From NCBI RefSeq assembly GCF_003171715.1, contig NZ_QGHL01000011.1, forward strand, positions 1 to 45,395: DNA of 45,395 nt. Reading direction: 5' to 3'. Positions 1 through 7,097 of this stretch are shown here, piece by piece; position 1 is the first letter of the stretch, and each line of letters starts with the position of its first letter. This stretch comes from Novosphingobium meiothermophilum. GTDB taxonomy: Bacteria > Pseudomonadota > Alphaproteobacteria > Sphingomonadales > Sphingomonadaceae. The position numbers and the translations under genes were made by a program. The notes beneath the pieces were generated by a model. The model saw only the letters and a program-made list of their open reading frames with translations, was not told the origin of the DNA and searched no databases.

Positions 1-2
1 GC

Positions 3-788
3 AGTTTCAACAGGCTGGGGCTCTGGACCCTCTATATGAAGGAGGTCAGACGCTTCTTCAAGGTCCAGACACAAACCATCTGGGCCCCTGCCGTCACGAC
101 ACTCCTCTATCTCATGATCTTCACGCTGGCGCTGGGAACCGGCGGCCGACAGGTGTTGGGGGTGAACTTCGCCAGCTTCGTGGCGCCCGGCCTGATCGCC
201 ATGGGCATGATCAACAATTCCTTCGCCAACTCCAGCTTCTCGATGCTTGGAGGCAAGATTCAGGGCACCATCGTGGATTACCTCATGCCCCCGATCTCTA
301 CCGGCGAACTCATGGCGGCGCTTGTCGGCGCGGCCGTGACGCGCGCGGTGCTGGTGGGGCTGGCAGTGGCGGCGGCAATGCTGCTCTGGCCGGGGGTATC
401 GCTGCGAATCGCCCATCCATGGGCTGTCGTCTGGTTCGGCCTGATGGGCTCCATCCTTCTGGCGCTTGTCGGGGTGATGACATCGATCTGGGCGGAAAAG
501 TTCGACCATAACGCTGCCGTGACCAACTTCGTCATCACGCCGCTGTCGATGTTGTCGGGTACGTTCTATGTGATCGACAATCTCGCTCCGGCCTTTCAGG
601 CAGTCAGCCGGGCCAACCCCATCTTCTATGTGATCTCAGGCTTCCGCTTCGGCTTCCTTGGCCGCAGCGACATTGGCAGCACCAACGAAGCGGTCCTTCA
701 CGGCGCCATCGGCCTCGGAGTGCTCAATTTTGCATTCGCAGTGGTGCTTTACGCGGTGCTGCGCTCTGGCTGGAAGCTGAAAAGCTGA
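3..788 (+). CDS. ABC-2 type transporter permease, 5' end outside window
   Basis: Inner-membrane permease subunit of an ABC-2 type exporter (YadH/NodJ-like). The reading frame is open to the left edge: the residues before the ATG at 36 (SFNRLGLWTLY) match the usual start of this family, so the true start lies upstream and the ATG at 36 is internal. About six hydrophobic segments are visible, including one near WAPAVTTLLYLMIF and a C-terminal one in the last 30 residues. The family motif near FVAPGLIAMGMINNSF and the later SPLSMLSGTFY-like stretch (TPLSMLSGTFYVIDNL) support the call. The ATPase subunit is expected upstream, outside the window. It converges with hspQ. Substrate cannot be inferred. 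Confidence 0.9.
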   Translation, partial: SFNRLGLWTLYMKEVRRFFKVQTQTIWAPAVTTLLYLMIFTLALGTGGRQVLGVNFASFVAPGLIAMGMINNSFANSSFSMLGGKIQGTIVDYLMPPISTGELMAALVGAAVTRAVLVGLAVAAAMLLWPGVSLRIAHPWAVVWFGLMGSILLALVGVMTSIWAEKFDHNAAVTNFVITPLSMLSGTFYVIDNLAPAFQAVSRANPIFYVISGFRFGFLGRSDIGSTNEAVLHGAIGLGVLNFAFAVVLYAVLRSGWKLKS

Positions 789-840
789 TCCTGCACCGGT
801 TAAGCGACGGCCATGTCCCTGATGCAGCGGTCAGTGGCAA

Positions 841-1221
841 TCAGTGCGAAAGACTGCGCCTCAGCCGGTAGCGACCATTGGCAAAGCCTTCGAACATCTC
901 GTCGATCGAAGGATGATCGACCGGGCCGGCATCGGCATCGGCCAGCAGGTTCTGCTGGCTGACGTAGGCGACGTAGCTGCTTTCGTCATTCTCGGCGAGG
1001 AGATGATAGAAGGGCTGGTCACGCACCGGGCGCAAGTCGGCGGGGATCGATTCATACCATTCTTCGCTGTTTGCAAAGACCGGATCGATGTCGAAAACGA
1101 CGCCGCGAAAGCCGAACATGCGGTGGCGCACCACGTCTCCGATGGCAAAGCGCGCCGATGAAACGGGTGGAGCCGAAATCTCGCGTCCGGCTTGTGGCGA
1201 AAAGAAACTCGCACGGTGCAT
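841..1221 (-). CDS. hspQ: HspQ / YccV-like hemimethylated-DNA-binding family heat-shock protein
   Basis: 126-residue protein. HspQ in enterobacteria affects Lon-mediated proteolysis and DnaA stability and binds hemimethylated DNA; here the role is by family only. Visible family signature: ARFAIGDVVRHRMFGFRGVV, then DPVF, then DQPFYHLLAEND followed by SYVAYVSQQNLL. The open frame extends 50 codons upstream of the chosen ATG at 1221, but that part has low protein character and the family normally starts close to this ATG. A host housekeeping gene, it lies upstream of and opposite to tRNA-Ser, and outside the prophage. Confidence 0.88.
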   Translation of the reverse strand: MHRASFFSPQAGREISAPPVSSARFAIGDVVRHRMFGFRGVVFDIDPVFANSEEWYESIPADLRPVRDQPFYHLLAENDESSYVAYVSQQNLLADADAGPVDHPSIDEMFEGFANGRYRLRRSLSH

Positions 1222-1440
1222 GTTGCCGATATAGTGTCCTGCTGCACCGCAAACAAGCACCACGCCCACAAAGGCAGGCATTGCGCCGGGCATGCGCCGT
1301 GCGGGTGTGCCGAGCGGCAGAAAAAGCTGAGAAGTTCGAACGCAGCCGAAAGGCAGGTTTTCACTTGGCAAGCCATAAATCTTGGGCTAACGGCGCGCTT
1401 CCCCGACCGGCAGCCCCAGCGGCTGCGTGAATGGCACCAC

Positions 1441-1531
<91 letters not shown>

Positions 1532-1553
1532 CCATCCCACGGAAAACTAAGGA

Positions 1554-2765
1554 TTATTGCAAGCTGACCGTGCCAAAGGCGGCTCGATTAGCAGTGCCTT
1601 CCCTGAAGATCGGACTTTCCTTAGTGGTGCCATTCGACCCCTGAAGGATCTCAATTCCGCCAAGAAGATCCGACGGCCGGAAGTGCAGATACCGCGACGT
1701 GGTCACCTTCGGGTCCTGGTGGCCCGCCCAAAGCATCAGCTGGAGCAGCTGCATTCCGCCCTGGGCGAGGCGCGTGAGGCACGTATGGCGCATGGTGTGG
1801 AGCGTGACGTCGTCCACGTTGAACCCGAGGGGCTTCATGTCCTCCCGGATGTTCTCCCACATATACCACGCGGTCCCGTTCGAGATCGGGAAGTAGACCG
1901 GCTTCTCCCGGATGTTGCCTCGGTCGTCCTTGAGCCGGACCATCCCGAGGTCATCCTTCAGTCCTTCCAGCGCAGCCCTTGCGGCGCCGGTGAGAGGGAC
2001 GGAGCGGGGCTTGTCGTTCTTCGTCCTGTAGCGGGCGAAGGTTACGAGCAAGACACCCTCTCCGTCCTCCCCGGAGACCACCGACAGATCCTCAGGCCCG
2101 GTCGCCAGGGCTTCGCCGAGGCGGGCACCGGTGTCCAGGAGGAAGCGGATCAGGGCGGCGAAGCGTCGCCAGTTCCGGCCGGGTTCGGCCAGGCGGCGTT
2201 TCTCGATGCAGGCGAAGACCTGGTCCTCTTCTGCACGGGTGAGAACTCGATCCTTGGTGTTGGCCACGCGGATCGTAGGCATGGGCGGCTTGGCGGCCAG
2301 CAGCGGCTTCCCGTCAGGGTCCGTCCACTTGGTCGCCATGCGGAGCACTTTCGAGACCGCGTCCATCTTGCGCTTCACCGTGGCCGGGGCGTAGCCGAGA
2401 GCCTTGAGCTCGTCGACCAGCTGTTCGAGGCGGGTGAAGGTCATCGCGGTCGCCGGCTCGTCGCCGATGAGGCTGTTGAGGATCTTGATGTTGGACCGGA
2501 TGGTCGCCTGGCTCTTGGCCTGGGAGTGGTGCCAGACGGTGTTCTCCGCGCGCTCGAAAAGGGAACGCATGGTTACCTGAGGTTCCCGATTGCGTGAGCT
2601 TTCGGTCGCAGAAGGGGCGACCCCCTTTGCCAAGAACTCTCTCCGGAGCTCAAGCGCCTTGGCGCGGTCCCTCGTGTTGAGAGACACGCGCCCGCCGCCG
2701 TCCGCGCGGAGATCGAGGTAGTAGATGCCCGAAGCCTTGCGCTTGAGCTCAGGAAGTCTCGCCAT
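1554..2765 (-). CDS. int: Tyrosine-type site-specific integrase
   Basis: 403 residues; catalyses recombination between attP and the tRNA-Ser attB. An N-terminal arm-binding and core-binding region (about 1-170) precedes the catalytic domain. The tetrad is complete: R215 (in DTGARLGEAL), H323 and R326 (LHTMRHTCL), H349 (WAGHQD) and the nucleophile Y359 (TTSRYLHF); a lysine near 249-252 fits the beta-hairpin position. The ATG at 2765 has AAGGA about 8 bases upstream. It overlaps the preceding winged-helix gene by 17 bp, so the two are co-transcribed from the promoter at 3283-3311. Its 3' end abuts attL, the usual arrangement. Confidence 0.96.
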   Translation of the reverse strand: MARLPELKRKASGIYYLDLRADGGGRVSLNTRDRAKALELRREFLAKGVAPSATESSRNREPQVTMRSLFERAENTVWHHSQAKSQATIRSNIKILNSLIGDEPATAMTFTRLEQLVDELKALGYAPATVKRKMDAVSKVLRMATKWTDPDGKPLLAAKPPMPTIRVANTKDRVLTRAEEDQVFACIEKRRLAEPGRNWRRFAALIRFLLDTGARLGEALATGPEDLSVVSGEDGEGVLLVTFARYRTKNDKPRSVPLTGAARAALEGLKDDLGMVRLKDDRGNIREKPVYFPISNGTAWYMWENIREDMKPLGFNVDDVTLHTMRHTCLTRLAQGGMQLLQLMLWAGHQDPKVTTSRYLHFRPSDLLGGIEILQGSNGTTKESPIFREGTANRAAFGTVSLQ

Positions 2766-3222
2766 CGGGTTCGTCCTTCGGTTTCTGGCCGAGGGCGACC
2801 AGGGCGGCGCGCATCACGGCGACCCCCTTCGGAGTGAGCCGGAGCAGCTTTCGCCGCTGGTCATCCTCGTCGACCTCCTGCTGAAGCCAGCCCAGGGCGA
2901 TGCCTCGGTATTCCTTGTGGCTCGGCGGCAGGAGGACTTTGTAGGTGTTCGCGAGGCTGGCGTTGAGAACGCCTCCCGCACCCTCGACGATCTCCGACGG
3001 GGTAAGCGGGCGGCCACGGGCGTCAGCCGCGGCGGCAATCAGGAAGAAAGCCGCCTGATTAATGGTAAGTCTGTCGTTCCCCTCTTCCGCTAGGTAGAGG
3101 AGGCTCGCCGATAAGGCGCTCAATGGCTTCACGTATCTGGAGAGCTTTATCGGTTTCGTCTGCGACATTGTTGTTTTCCCGTCCCCCGGTTCCCCCTGCT
3201 TCAATTGAGTGGCAGTGGTCAC
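2749..3222 (-). CDS. Winged-helix (MarR-like) DNA-binding protein, candidate lysogeny regulator
   Basis: 157 residues starting at a GTG with AGGAG 7 bases upstream. The segment RLTINQAAFFLIAAAADARG, then LTPSEIVEGAG, then NTYKVLLPP, and LLRLTPKGVAVMRAAL near the C-terminus looks like a winged helix-turn-helix with its wing and final helix, as in MarR-type regulators. It forms a two-gene operon with int and is expressed from a promoter whose -35 box sits in a perfect dyad (3307-3319), suggesting self-regulation. It is the best candidate for the prophage repressor, but a directionality-factor (Xis-like) role is also possible. Function is inferred from context. Confidence 0.7.
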   Translation of the reverse strand: MTTATQLKQGEPGDGKTTMSQTKPIKLSRYVKPLSALSASLLYLAEEGNDRLTINQAAFFLIAAAADARGRPLTPSEIVEGAGGVLNASLANTYKVLLPPSHKEYRGIALGWLQQEVDEDDQRRKLLRLTPKGVAVMRAALVALGQKPKDEPDGETS

Positions 3223-3282
3223 GGTGGTTCTCCTGTTTCATTGATGCCCTCCGTCCAAGCAGGCGCCCGGACGTGCCGGGCT

Positions 3283-3311
3283 TACATAGGCCCCTAACGG
3301 TAAATTGTCAA
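3283..3311 (-). promoter_or_regulatory. Sigma70-type promoter of the regulator-integrase operon
   Basis: On the minus strand TTGACA (3306-3311) is followed after 17 bases by TATGTA (3283-3288). It lies about 60 bases upstream of the GTG start of the winged-helix gene, with no other gene between. The -35 box matches the consensus perfectly; the -10 is a moderate match. Confidence 0.65.
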
Positions 3312-3331
3312 CGATTGACTAACCTTAGGGG
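3291..3331. promoter_or_regulatory. Candidate operator: nested inverted repeats over the -35 box
   Basis: Inner perfect dyad GTCAA-CGA-TTGAC at 3307-3319, overlapping the -35 element. Outer inverted repeat CCCCTAA (3291-3297) and TTAGGGG (3325-3331). A symmetric site at this position suits a dimeric repressor that shuts off its own operon. The binding protein is inferred to be the adjacent winged-helix product. Confidence 0.55.
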
Positions 3332-3660
3332 AAGCGCGAAGGATAAATCCTACAGGAAATATCCTCCCCGTCAAGCATTTGTTCTCCGTCTGTTCTGTTC
3401 CAGAATGGAACGAGCCAGCGCCGGTCCGGCATGTTCGCACCGGACAAACCGGCGAAGGTCCCCAGGCAGTCGATCCTGCGGAGCTCGACCGAGGGGTCAT
3501 CCCGCAGGCGGATCGAAGCAAGGCTGGGGATGGTCGAGTTACCGCCGGAGCAGTCGACCTCGACACAATCGAGGTCCGCCTCACTGCACCCGTTGAGGAG
3601 CAGAACGGCGGACACGACGGCGGTCACGAGGACCTTGGTGTCACATACGGGGACCGGCAT
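3325..3660 (-). CDS. Putative small lipoprotein
   Basis: 111 residues. The N-terminus has a short polar start, a hydrophobic stretch (VLVTAVVSAVLLL) and a lipobox-like LLNGC with Cys25, followed by a Cys-containing mature part. This predicts a lipoprotein anchored in the envelope. The ATG at 3660 is one base beyond the stop of the upstream gene (TGACATG), so translation is coupled. It is the last gene of the small early cluster, just before the lysogeny module. No family recognised. Small phage lipoproteins can block superinfection (for example Llp of T5), but that role is speculation here. Confidence 0.55.
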   Translation of the reverse strand: MPVPVCDTKVLVTAVVSAVLLLNGCSEADLDCVEVDCSGGNSTIPSLASIRLRDDPSVELRRIDCLGTFAGLSGANMPDRRWLVPFWNRTDGEQMLDGEDISCRIYPSRFP

Positions 3661-3661
3661 G

Positions 3662-3937
3662 TCAGCACCACGTCACCTCGGCGTAGGTCTCGATGAAGGC
3701 GCTGGGGCCTCCCTCGAACCGGCCGGGGTCGTAAACGTTGATGGAGGGCCCGTGGATCTCGATGCCGCGGGCATGGGAGACGAGGGTGCCGTCAGGTTCC
3801 CGGATGATCCACGTCGGGAGGTCCGCGCCATCTCGATTGGCTATGAGGTTGGCGACGGAGACGTGGATGATCGTCAAGGGCCCGGCACGGCGCCGACGGG
3901 CAGCTGCGGACCGCGCTGCGAGGAGTTCGAGGGTCAT
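3662..3937 (-). CDS. Hypothetical early phage protein, 91 aa
   Basis: Starts at an ATG at 3937 with GGAG 7 bases upstream. The same frame stays open to 4426, but the part above 3937 belongs to a different gene whose frame is broken (see 3987-4426). Basic N-terminus (RSAAARRRRAG), then a compact part with LPTWIIREPDGTLVSHARGI and EGGPSAFIETYAEV. Not recognised. It lies in the co-directional early cluster and is followed by the lipoprotein-like gene with a one-base gap. Confidence 0.6.
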   Translation of the reverse strand: MTLELLAARSAAARRRRAGPLTIIHVSVANLIANRDGADLPTWIIREPDGTLVSHARGIEIHGPSINVYDPGRFEGGPSAFIETYAEVTWC

Positions 3938-3986
3938 TGCGGTTCTCCGGGCGGATCGGGAGAGCCGGGGCCCTCCCGATAGGTGG

Positions 3987-4426
3987 TCAGATGATGCGGG
4001 TGAGGATGACCGACGTGCCACGATTGTCGGCCTCGTCTTGGTCCTGAGCCAGGGCGGCCAGAGGACCGACGGCGACGCCGTCTCGTCGCGCGCCCGCGCC
4101 CAGGGCGTGTCCACAAGCAGCTGACAGACGTCGTCAATTCCCACACCGGCAGCGGCCAGAGCCCCGACAACGGGTGGGGTAAAGGCACCGCGATTGAAGA
4201 TTGCGCGCTCGATGGGGCAGTCTCGATAGCGGTTCACCGAGAGGCCCCCGATCAGCGGGCTGCTTTCAGGTCCGGTATCAAGGTCAGGATGCTCGTCGAG
4301 ATCGGTGAAGCTGAGGAATTGCGTCTTGGCGCCGACCGGGAGGCTCAGCGGGTCCTTGGTGTGGCCGACAGGTTCGATGACGGTGGTCCCGGCGTCGGGT
4401 GCCGGGGCGGTAGCGGTTGCGGTCAT
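3987..4426 (-). CDS. Early phage protein with an apparent frame break
   Basis: Translation starts at the ATG at 4426, with AGGAGAACCACC just upstream, and gives an N-terminus including HTKDPLSLPVGAKTQFLSF and NRYRDCPIERAIFNRGAF. After about residue 100 this frame degenerates into Ser/Arg/Pro-rich sequence, whereas the -1 frame becomes protein-like (GVAVGPLAALAQDQDEADNR, then GTSVILTRII) and ends at a TGA at 3987-3989, 50 bases before the next gene. The switch must lie between about 4060 and 4134. The cause may be a mutation, a sequencing error or programmed frameshifting; no classical slippery heptamer is seen. Family unknown. Confidence 0.5.
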
Positions 4427-4509
4427 TGGTGGTTCTCCTATGGTCCGGCACAGTGCCGGTGAGACCGCCGGATGGTGGTCCGACGGTCCTCATCGGGACT
4501 GCCTGAGGG

Positions 4510-4528
4510 TCAGGTAAGCGTGATGATT
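4510..4528 (-). promoter_or_regulatory. Putative phage RNA polymerase promoter
   Basis: Minus strand reads AATCATCACGCTTACCTGA, matching the repeated TCACGCTTYCCTGA core. It forms the last codons and stop of the upstream 120-aa gene (the encoded end is ITLT) and lies 84 bases before the start of the gene at 4426. Confidence 0.45.
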
Positions 4529-4872
4529 GCGTCCGTGAACGCCGGAGCGAGGCCGTAGCCATACTTGCGGGCAATCTGGATGATTTCCCGGTCGAGGCTA
4601 CGCTTGCGCTTCGAGTATTCGCCGGTCGACTTGGCCCAGATACCGTCGACCTTGCCGGCCTCAAGGGCCTCGGCGATAGCCTCGTGGTCAGCCCTGCGGT
4701 CGTGGCCAAGGAACACGTAGGCGCCCTCGATGTAGAGGTCGAGGGCCCGCTGGTTGGCCCTTTTCTGGCGTTCGCGGGGCTGGTCGATGGAGAAGACGCC
4801 GCGCTGGGCAAGCTGGATGCGCTTGATAGGGTCGCGGAAGTCGTCAGGGGTTGCGGTGGGAGGGGTCAGCAT
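4510..4872 (-). CDS. Hypothetical early phage protein, 120 aa
   Basis: ATG at 4872 preceded by ATAGGAG with good spacing. Mostly helical and charged: FRDPIKRIQLAQRGVF, then RERQKRANQRALDLYIEGAY, then KSTGEYSKRKRSLDREIIQI. No recognised domain, no signal peptide and no membrane segment. Its last codons double as a putative phage promoter. It lies in the early cluster, whose products in T7-like phages typically counter host defences or reprogramme host enzymes; nothing in the sequence specifies which. Confidence 0.7.
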   Translation of the reverse strand: MLTPPTATPDDFRDPIKRIQLAQRGVFSIDQPRERQKRANQRALDLYIEGAYVFLGHDRRADHEAIAEALEAGKVDGIWAKSTGEYSKRKRSLDREIIQIARKYGYGLAPAFTDAIITLT

Positions 4873-4883
4873 GGTCAGATCTC

Positions 4884-5042
4884 CTATGGTCGGAAGCGGG
4901 CGAGTCCGAGGACCTCGCTGATTGACAGGCGCTTGAACTCGTCGTGCTCTGCCAGGAGGGCGGCGCGCTCGTGGCGTGGAAGGGGGCCGAGGACCGCTTG
5001 GGCGGCGCTCAGGATGCGGGTTGCGAGTAGCGTGATGGGCAT
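4884..5042 (-). CDS. Small hypothetical early protein, 52 aa
   Basis: Starts at the ATG at 5042 with GAGG 5 bases upstream and ends in a TAG that overlaps the ATAGGAG ribosome-binding site of the next gene. The product begins MPITLLATRILSAAQAVLG and ends SISEVLGLARFRP; it is helical and slightly amphipathic. It overlaps the end of the preceding Cys-rich ORF by 34 bp. Support comes from the ribosome-binding site, the tight packing and normal amino-acid composition. No family recognised. Confidence 0.55.
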   Translation of the reverse strand: MPITLLATRILSAAQAVLGPLPRHERAALLAEHDEFKRLSISEVLGLARFRP

Positions 5043-5212
5043 GGTTTCCTCATTGCTGAGAGGACGACGCCAAGGCCGTTACAGGTCAGGCAGTCCTCCT
5101 CGGTGGGGGTAGTCGAGGCCGTCGAGGACCTCGTAACCGGTAGCCGCCTCCCGGCCCCACCGCAGGCCGTGCAGTCAGGCGCTAGGTGGGCCGGAGGGTA
5201 GGGGCGAGGCAC
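5009..5212 (-). CDS. Small Cys-rich (zinc-ribbon-like) early protein, 67 aa
   Basis: GTG at 5212, two bases beyond the stop of the upstream gene. Two DnaJ-type motifs are visible, CTACGGAG near residue 14 and CLTCNGLG near residue 41, each of the form CxxCxGxG. This suggests one zinc-binding knuckle. The residues beyond the second motif look random, so the natural end is uncertain. No enzymatic role can be proposed; it could be a nucleic-acid- or protein-binding early factor. Confidence 0.5.
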   Translation of the reverse strand: MPRPYPPAHLAPDCTACGGAGRRLPVTRSSTASTTPTEEDCLTCNGLGVVLSAMRKPCPSRYSQPAS

Positions 5213-5213
5213 G

Positions 5214-5516
5214 TCAGGTGCCCTCGCCGATGCAGTTGGGGTTGACGCCGACCGGGAACTCGTGGCGTTCCCAGGTGACATCGGGGTCGTCGGCCCAAGA
5301 GCACCAGATAGGGTCGCCATCGTCGTTGAGGATGTCAAAGCGGTCGTCGCCATAGAGGACACCGGCACGGCCATCGTGGTCCTCAGGGAAGACCTCGTAG
5401 AACTTGCCCTCGGTGTAGCTTCCGGTCGTAGTGCGGCTCAGCGAGATCGCCTTAGCCCAGAGCCTCATCTCGATAGGCTTCACACGGGACACAGGGACAG
5501 CGGAATGTTCGATCAT
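5214..5516 (-). CDS. Hypothetical early phage protein, 100 aa
   Basis: ATG at 5516 preceded by AGGAGG at good spacing and, just upstream, by a putative phage promoter (5530-5549). The fold is probably beta-rich: KAISLSRTTTGSYTEGKFYE, then VLYGDDRFDILNDDGDPIWC, with a strongly acidic middle. Acidic small early proteins in T7-like phages are often DNA mimics or inhibitors of host enzymes, but nothing here proves it. First gene of the segment served by the 5530-5549 motif. Confidence 0.7.
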   Translation of the reverse strand: MIEHSAVPVSRVKPIEMRLWAKAISLSRTTTGSYTEGKFYEVFPEDHDGRAGVLYGDDRFDILNDDGDPIWCSWADDPDVTWERHEFPVGVNPNCIGEGT

Positions 5517-5529
5517 GGTAACCTCCTGT

Positions 5530-5549
5530 TCAGGGATGCGTGAGGGTTA
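5530..5549 (-). promoter_or_regulatory. Putative phage RNA polymerase promoter (best match)
   Basis: Minus strand reads TAACCCTCACGCATCCCTGA. The first ten bases are identical to the TAACCCTCAC block of the T3 promoter. It sits between the stop of one gene and the AGGAGG of the next, 14 bases before the ATG at 5516. Confidence 0.55.
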
Positions 5550-5855
5550 GGCGGTAGTCAGGCGCGATTTCAGCTTGGCGACCTGCTCGGACAGCGCTGG
5601 GTAGAGGGCGAGGTCGTCAAGGAACTCGTCAATTGCATCCAGCTTGGCGTTAGGATCGACGCTGAGAAGATAGCGCCGCTTGAACGCGGCCGGATTGCTG
5701 GGAGGAACGAGGCCCCATGCCTCTGCCAAGAGGGCGACCGCGTATTGGTCAGCCTCATCTTGGTTCAGCGCGCGGAAGGTCTCGCTCCAGATCGTGCTCT
5801 CGCCATCGGTGGCGTAGGCGGTCCAGATAGTTCCGGAAAGAGGTGCGAGGGTCAT
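5547..5855 (-). CDS. Hypothetical early phage protein, 102 aa
   Basis: ATG at 5855 with GGAGG upstream. N-terminal part MTLAPLSGTIWTAYATDG is beta-like; the rest is helical: FRALNQDEADQYAVALLAEA and then LDAIDEFLDDLALYPALSEQ. Acidic overall, no membrane segments, family unknown. Its TAA stop overlaps the phage promoter motif that precedes the next gene, a compact arrangement seen repeatedly in this cluster. Confidence 0.7.
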   Translation of the reverse strand: MTLAPLSGTIWTAYATDGESTIWSETFRALNQDEADQYAVALLAEAWGLVPPSNPAAFKRRYLLSVDPNAKLDAIDEFLDDLALYPALSEQVAKLKSRLTTA

Positions 5856-5867
5856 GGGTGCCTCCTG

Positions 5868-6161
5868 TCAGTAGAAAAAGCGGGCGTTCGGGTAGTCCTC
5901 TCGGACCAAGATCTTCGCCTCTGCCCGCGACCCGGCCCGCAGAAAAAAGTCGACGGTGCCATCGGCATTGCCACACCAGTAGAGGGGCTGGCCGAGACCC
6001 CAATAGGCCCCGCCCGGATCGTATCCGCCGTTGTCAAGGTAGACGCGACGGAGATAGAGAGGCGGGTCAGAGGGCAGGACGTCGCCGGTCCTGGTCGACC
6101 TGCGACCCATAGGGGCGCCGTAGCGGCAATCGACGTGAGGCGTCGGGTCGATGCGGGGCAT
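5868..6161 (-). CDS. Hypothetical early phage protein, 97 aa
   Basis: ATG at 6161 with GAGGA upstream, two bases from the end of the preceding gene. Contains a Gly/Tyr/Trp-rich middle (YLDNGGYDPGGAYWGLG) followed by GTVDFFLRAGSRAEAKILVR. Soluble, no recognised domain. Part of the tightly packed early cluster. Confidence 0.65.
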   Translation of the reverse strand: MPRIDPTPHVDCRYGAPMGRRSTRTGDVLPSDPPLYLRRVYLDNGGYDPGGAYWGLGQPLYWCGNADGTVDFFLRAGSRAEAKILVREDYPNARFFY

Positions 6162-6163
6162 GG

Positions 6164-6466
6164 TCAGTCCTCCTCAGTCGGTTCGAGGTTGTCGAGGGCC
6201 CACTGTGCCAGCCATCGCGGGCAGTGTTCCCAATCGAAGGGTTCGTGCTGTGTCCCGGCCTTCTCTGCGGCGTCCCATGCGGCGTCACAGGCCGGAGCCA
6301 GATCGGCGATGGTCGAGCGGAGCGCGGCGGTCCCCTCCTTCTCCCGGAGGACGTCAAGGCGGGCCTTTGGCTCCCCAACCAGATGGACGTCAGCGGTCAA
6401 GTAGGCTTCCCAGAGGCACATTGCGGTCTCGACGGTCTGCCAAGTGAGGGGTGGCGTCAGGGCCAT
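6164..6466 (-). CDS. Hypothetical early phage protein, 100 aa
   Basis: ATG at 6466 with GGAG 7 bases upstream. Helical and acidic: WQTVETAMCLWEAYLTADVH, then RLDVLREKEG, then FDWEHCPRWLAQWALDNLEP. No recognised domain. It is packed 2 bp before the next gene, 6161, and follows the 61-aa gene. Confidence 0.68.
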   Translation of the reverse strand: MALTPPLTWQTVETAMCLWEAYLTADVHLVGEPKARLDVLREKEGTAALRSTIADLAPACDAAWDAAEKAGTQHEPFDWEHCPRWLAQWALDNLEPTEED

Positions 6467-6478
6467 GGTCGTCTCCTG

Positions 6479-6664
6479 TCAACTGTCCACACCGCAGGCG
6501 GCGAGGAACCGGTCGCGGTCGAAGCGGGGATTGGTGGTCCGGAGGGCCGAGGCGAGGCGTCGTGCGGTCTGCGCAGCGCCCGCCAAGCGGCCCGGATGGT
6601 CGGCCATATCGGCGCGGGCCTCTGAGACCGCCGCCGCGATGAGTTCGTAGTCCTTGCGGGTCAT
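6479..6664 (-). CDS. Small hypothetical early protein, 61 aa
   Basis: ATG at 6664 with AAAGGAA upstream. The product, MTRKDYELIAAAVSEARADM then ARRLASALRTTNPRFDRDRF and ending AACGVDS, resembles short conserved proteins seen in many phages and plasmids of proteobacteria that carry the NPRFDRDRFLxAC ending. Function unknown. It is the first gene after the phage promoter motif at 6676-6693. Confidence 0.72.
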   Translation of the reverse strand: MTRKDYELIAAAVSEARADMADHPGRLAGAAQTARRLASALRTTNPRFDRDRFLAACGVDS

Positions 6665-6675
6665 ATCCGTTCCTT

Positions 6676-6693
6676 TCAGGAAAGCGTGAGCAT
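6676..6693 (-). promoter_or_regulatory. Putative phage RNA polymerase promoter
   Basis: Minus strand reads ATGCTCACGCTTTCCTGA, directly followed by AAGGAACGG and the ATG at 6664. The same promoter-plus-AAGGAACGG block precedes the starts at 7889 and 8082. Confidence 0.5.
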
Positions 6694-6696
6694 CCC

Positions 6697-6927
6697 CTAG
6701 CCGTAGACGATACGGCCAGCCTCGATCCGGTTGTCGAGGTCGTCCACGAGGCCGTAGGAGACCGCGTGGCCGAGGTTGTGGATGAAGGTCCTCGAAGGGT
6801 CGTGGCCGGTCTCGGCGACGAGGGTCTCGACCGCCTTTCCGGCCCGTGCAGTGGCCGCTGCGAGGACGAGGTGGGCGCGATAGGAGCCGCCGCCGATGCG
6901 AGGGTCCCGATAGTAGCCGCGGCGCAT
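6697..6927 (-). CDS. Small hypothetical early protein, 76 aa
   Basis: ATG at 6927 immediately after the stop of the preceding gene. Sequence MRRGYYRDPRIGGGSYRAHL, then a helix LVLAAATARAGKAVETLVAE, then HNLGHAVSYGLVDDLDNRIE. Soluble; not recognised. The larger open frame reaching to 7101 is rejected because it reads through two better-supported genes. Confidence 0.62.
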   Translation of the reverse strand: MRRGYYRDPRIGGGSYRAHLVLAAATARAGKAVETLVAETGHDPSRTFIHNLGHAVSYGLVDDLDNRIEAGRIVYG

Positions 6928-6928
6928 G

Positions 6929-7096
6929 TCAGTCGTCCTCCCATTCGAGGGAGGTTTCGCCGCCGCAGTCGTTGCAGAAAGCGCCCTTGTCAAAAACGTT
7001 CTGGAGGACCCAGCTCTCTTTCGAGCGGTCCCACTCTGCGTAGGCGTCAGCGGCGACGTCAGGGCTCCCGCAAGAGGAGCAAACGGGGTGGGCCAT
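6929..7096 (-). CDS. Small zinc-ribbon-like early protein, 55 aa
   Basis: ATG at 7096. Two CxxC knuckles, CSSC near residue 6 and CNDC near residue 41, are spaced as in a zinc ribbon, with an acidic C-terminus (LEWEDD). Probably binds zinc and contacts nucleic acid or a protein partner. It is coupled to its neighbours by 1-bp gaps on both sides. Exact function unknown. Confidence 0.65.
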   Translation of the reverse strand: MAHPVCSSCGSPDVAADAYAEWDRSKESWVLQNVFDKGAFCNDCGGETSLEWEDD

Positions 7097-7097
7097 G

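Noticed and set aside
3662..4426. Single 254-aa protein over the whole open frame
   Set aside because: The middle is low-quality Arg/Ser/Pro sequence, the -1 frame is better there, and an independent start with a ribosome-binding site lies at 3937.
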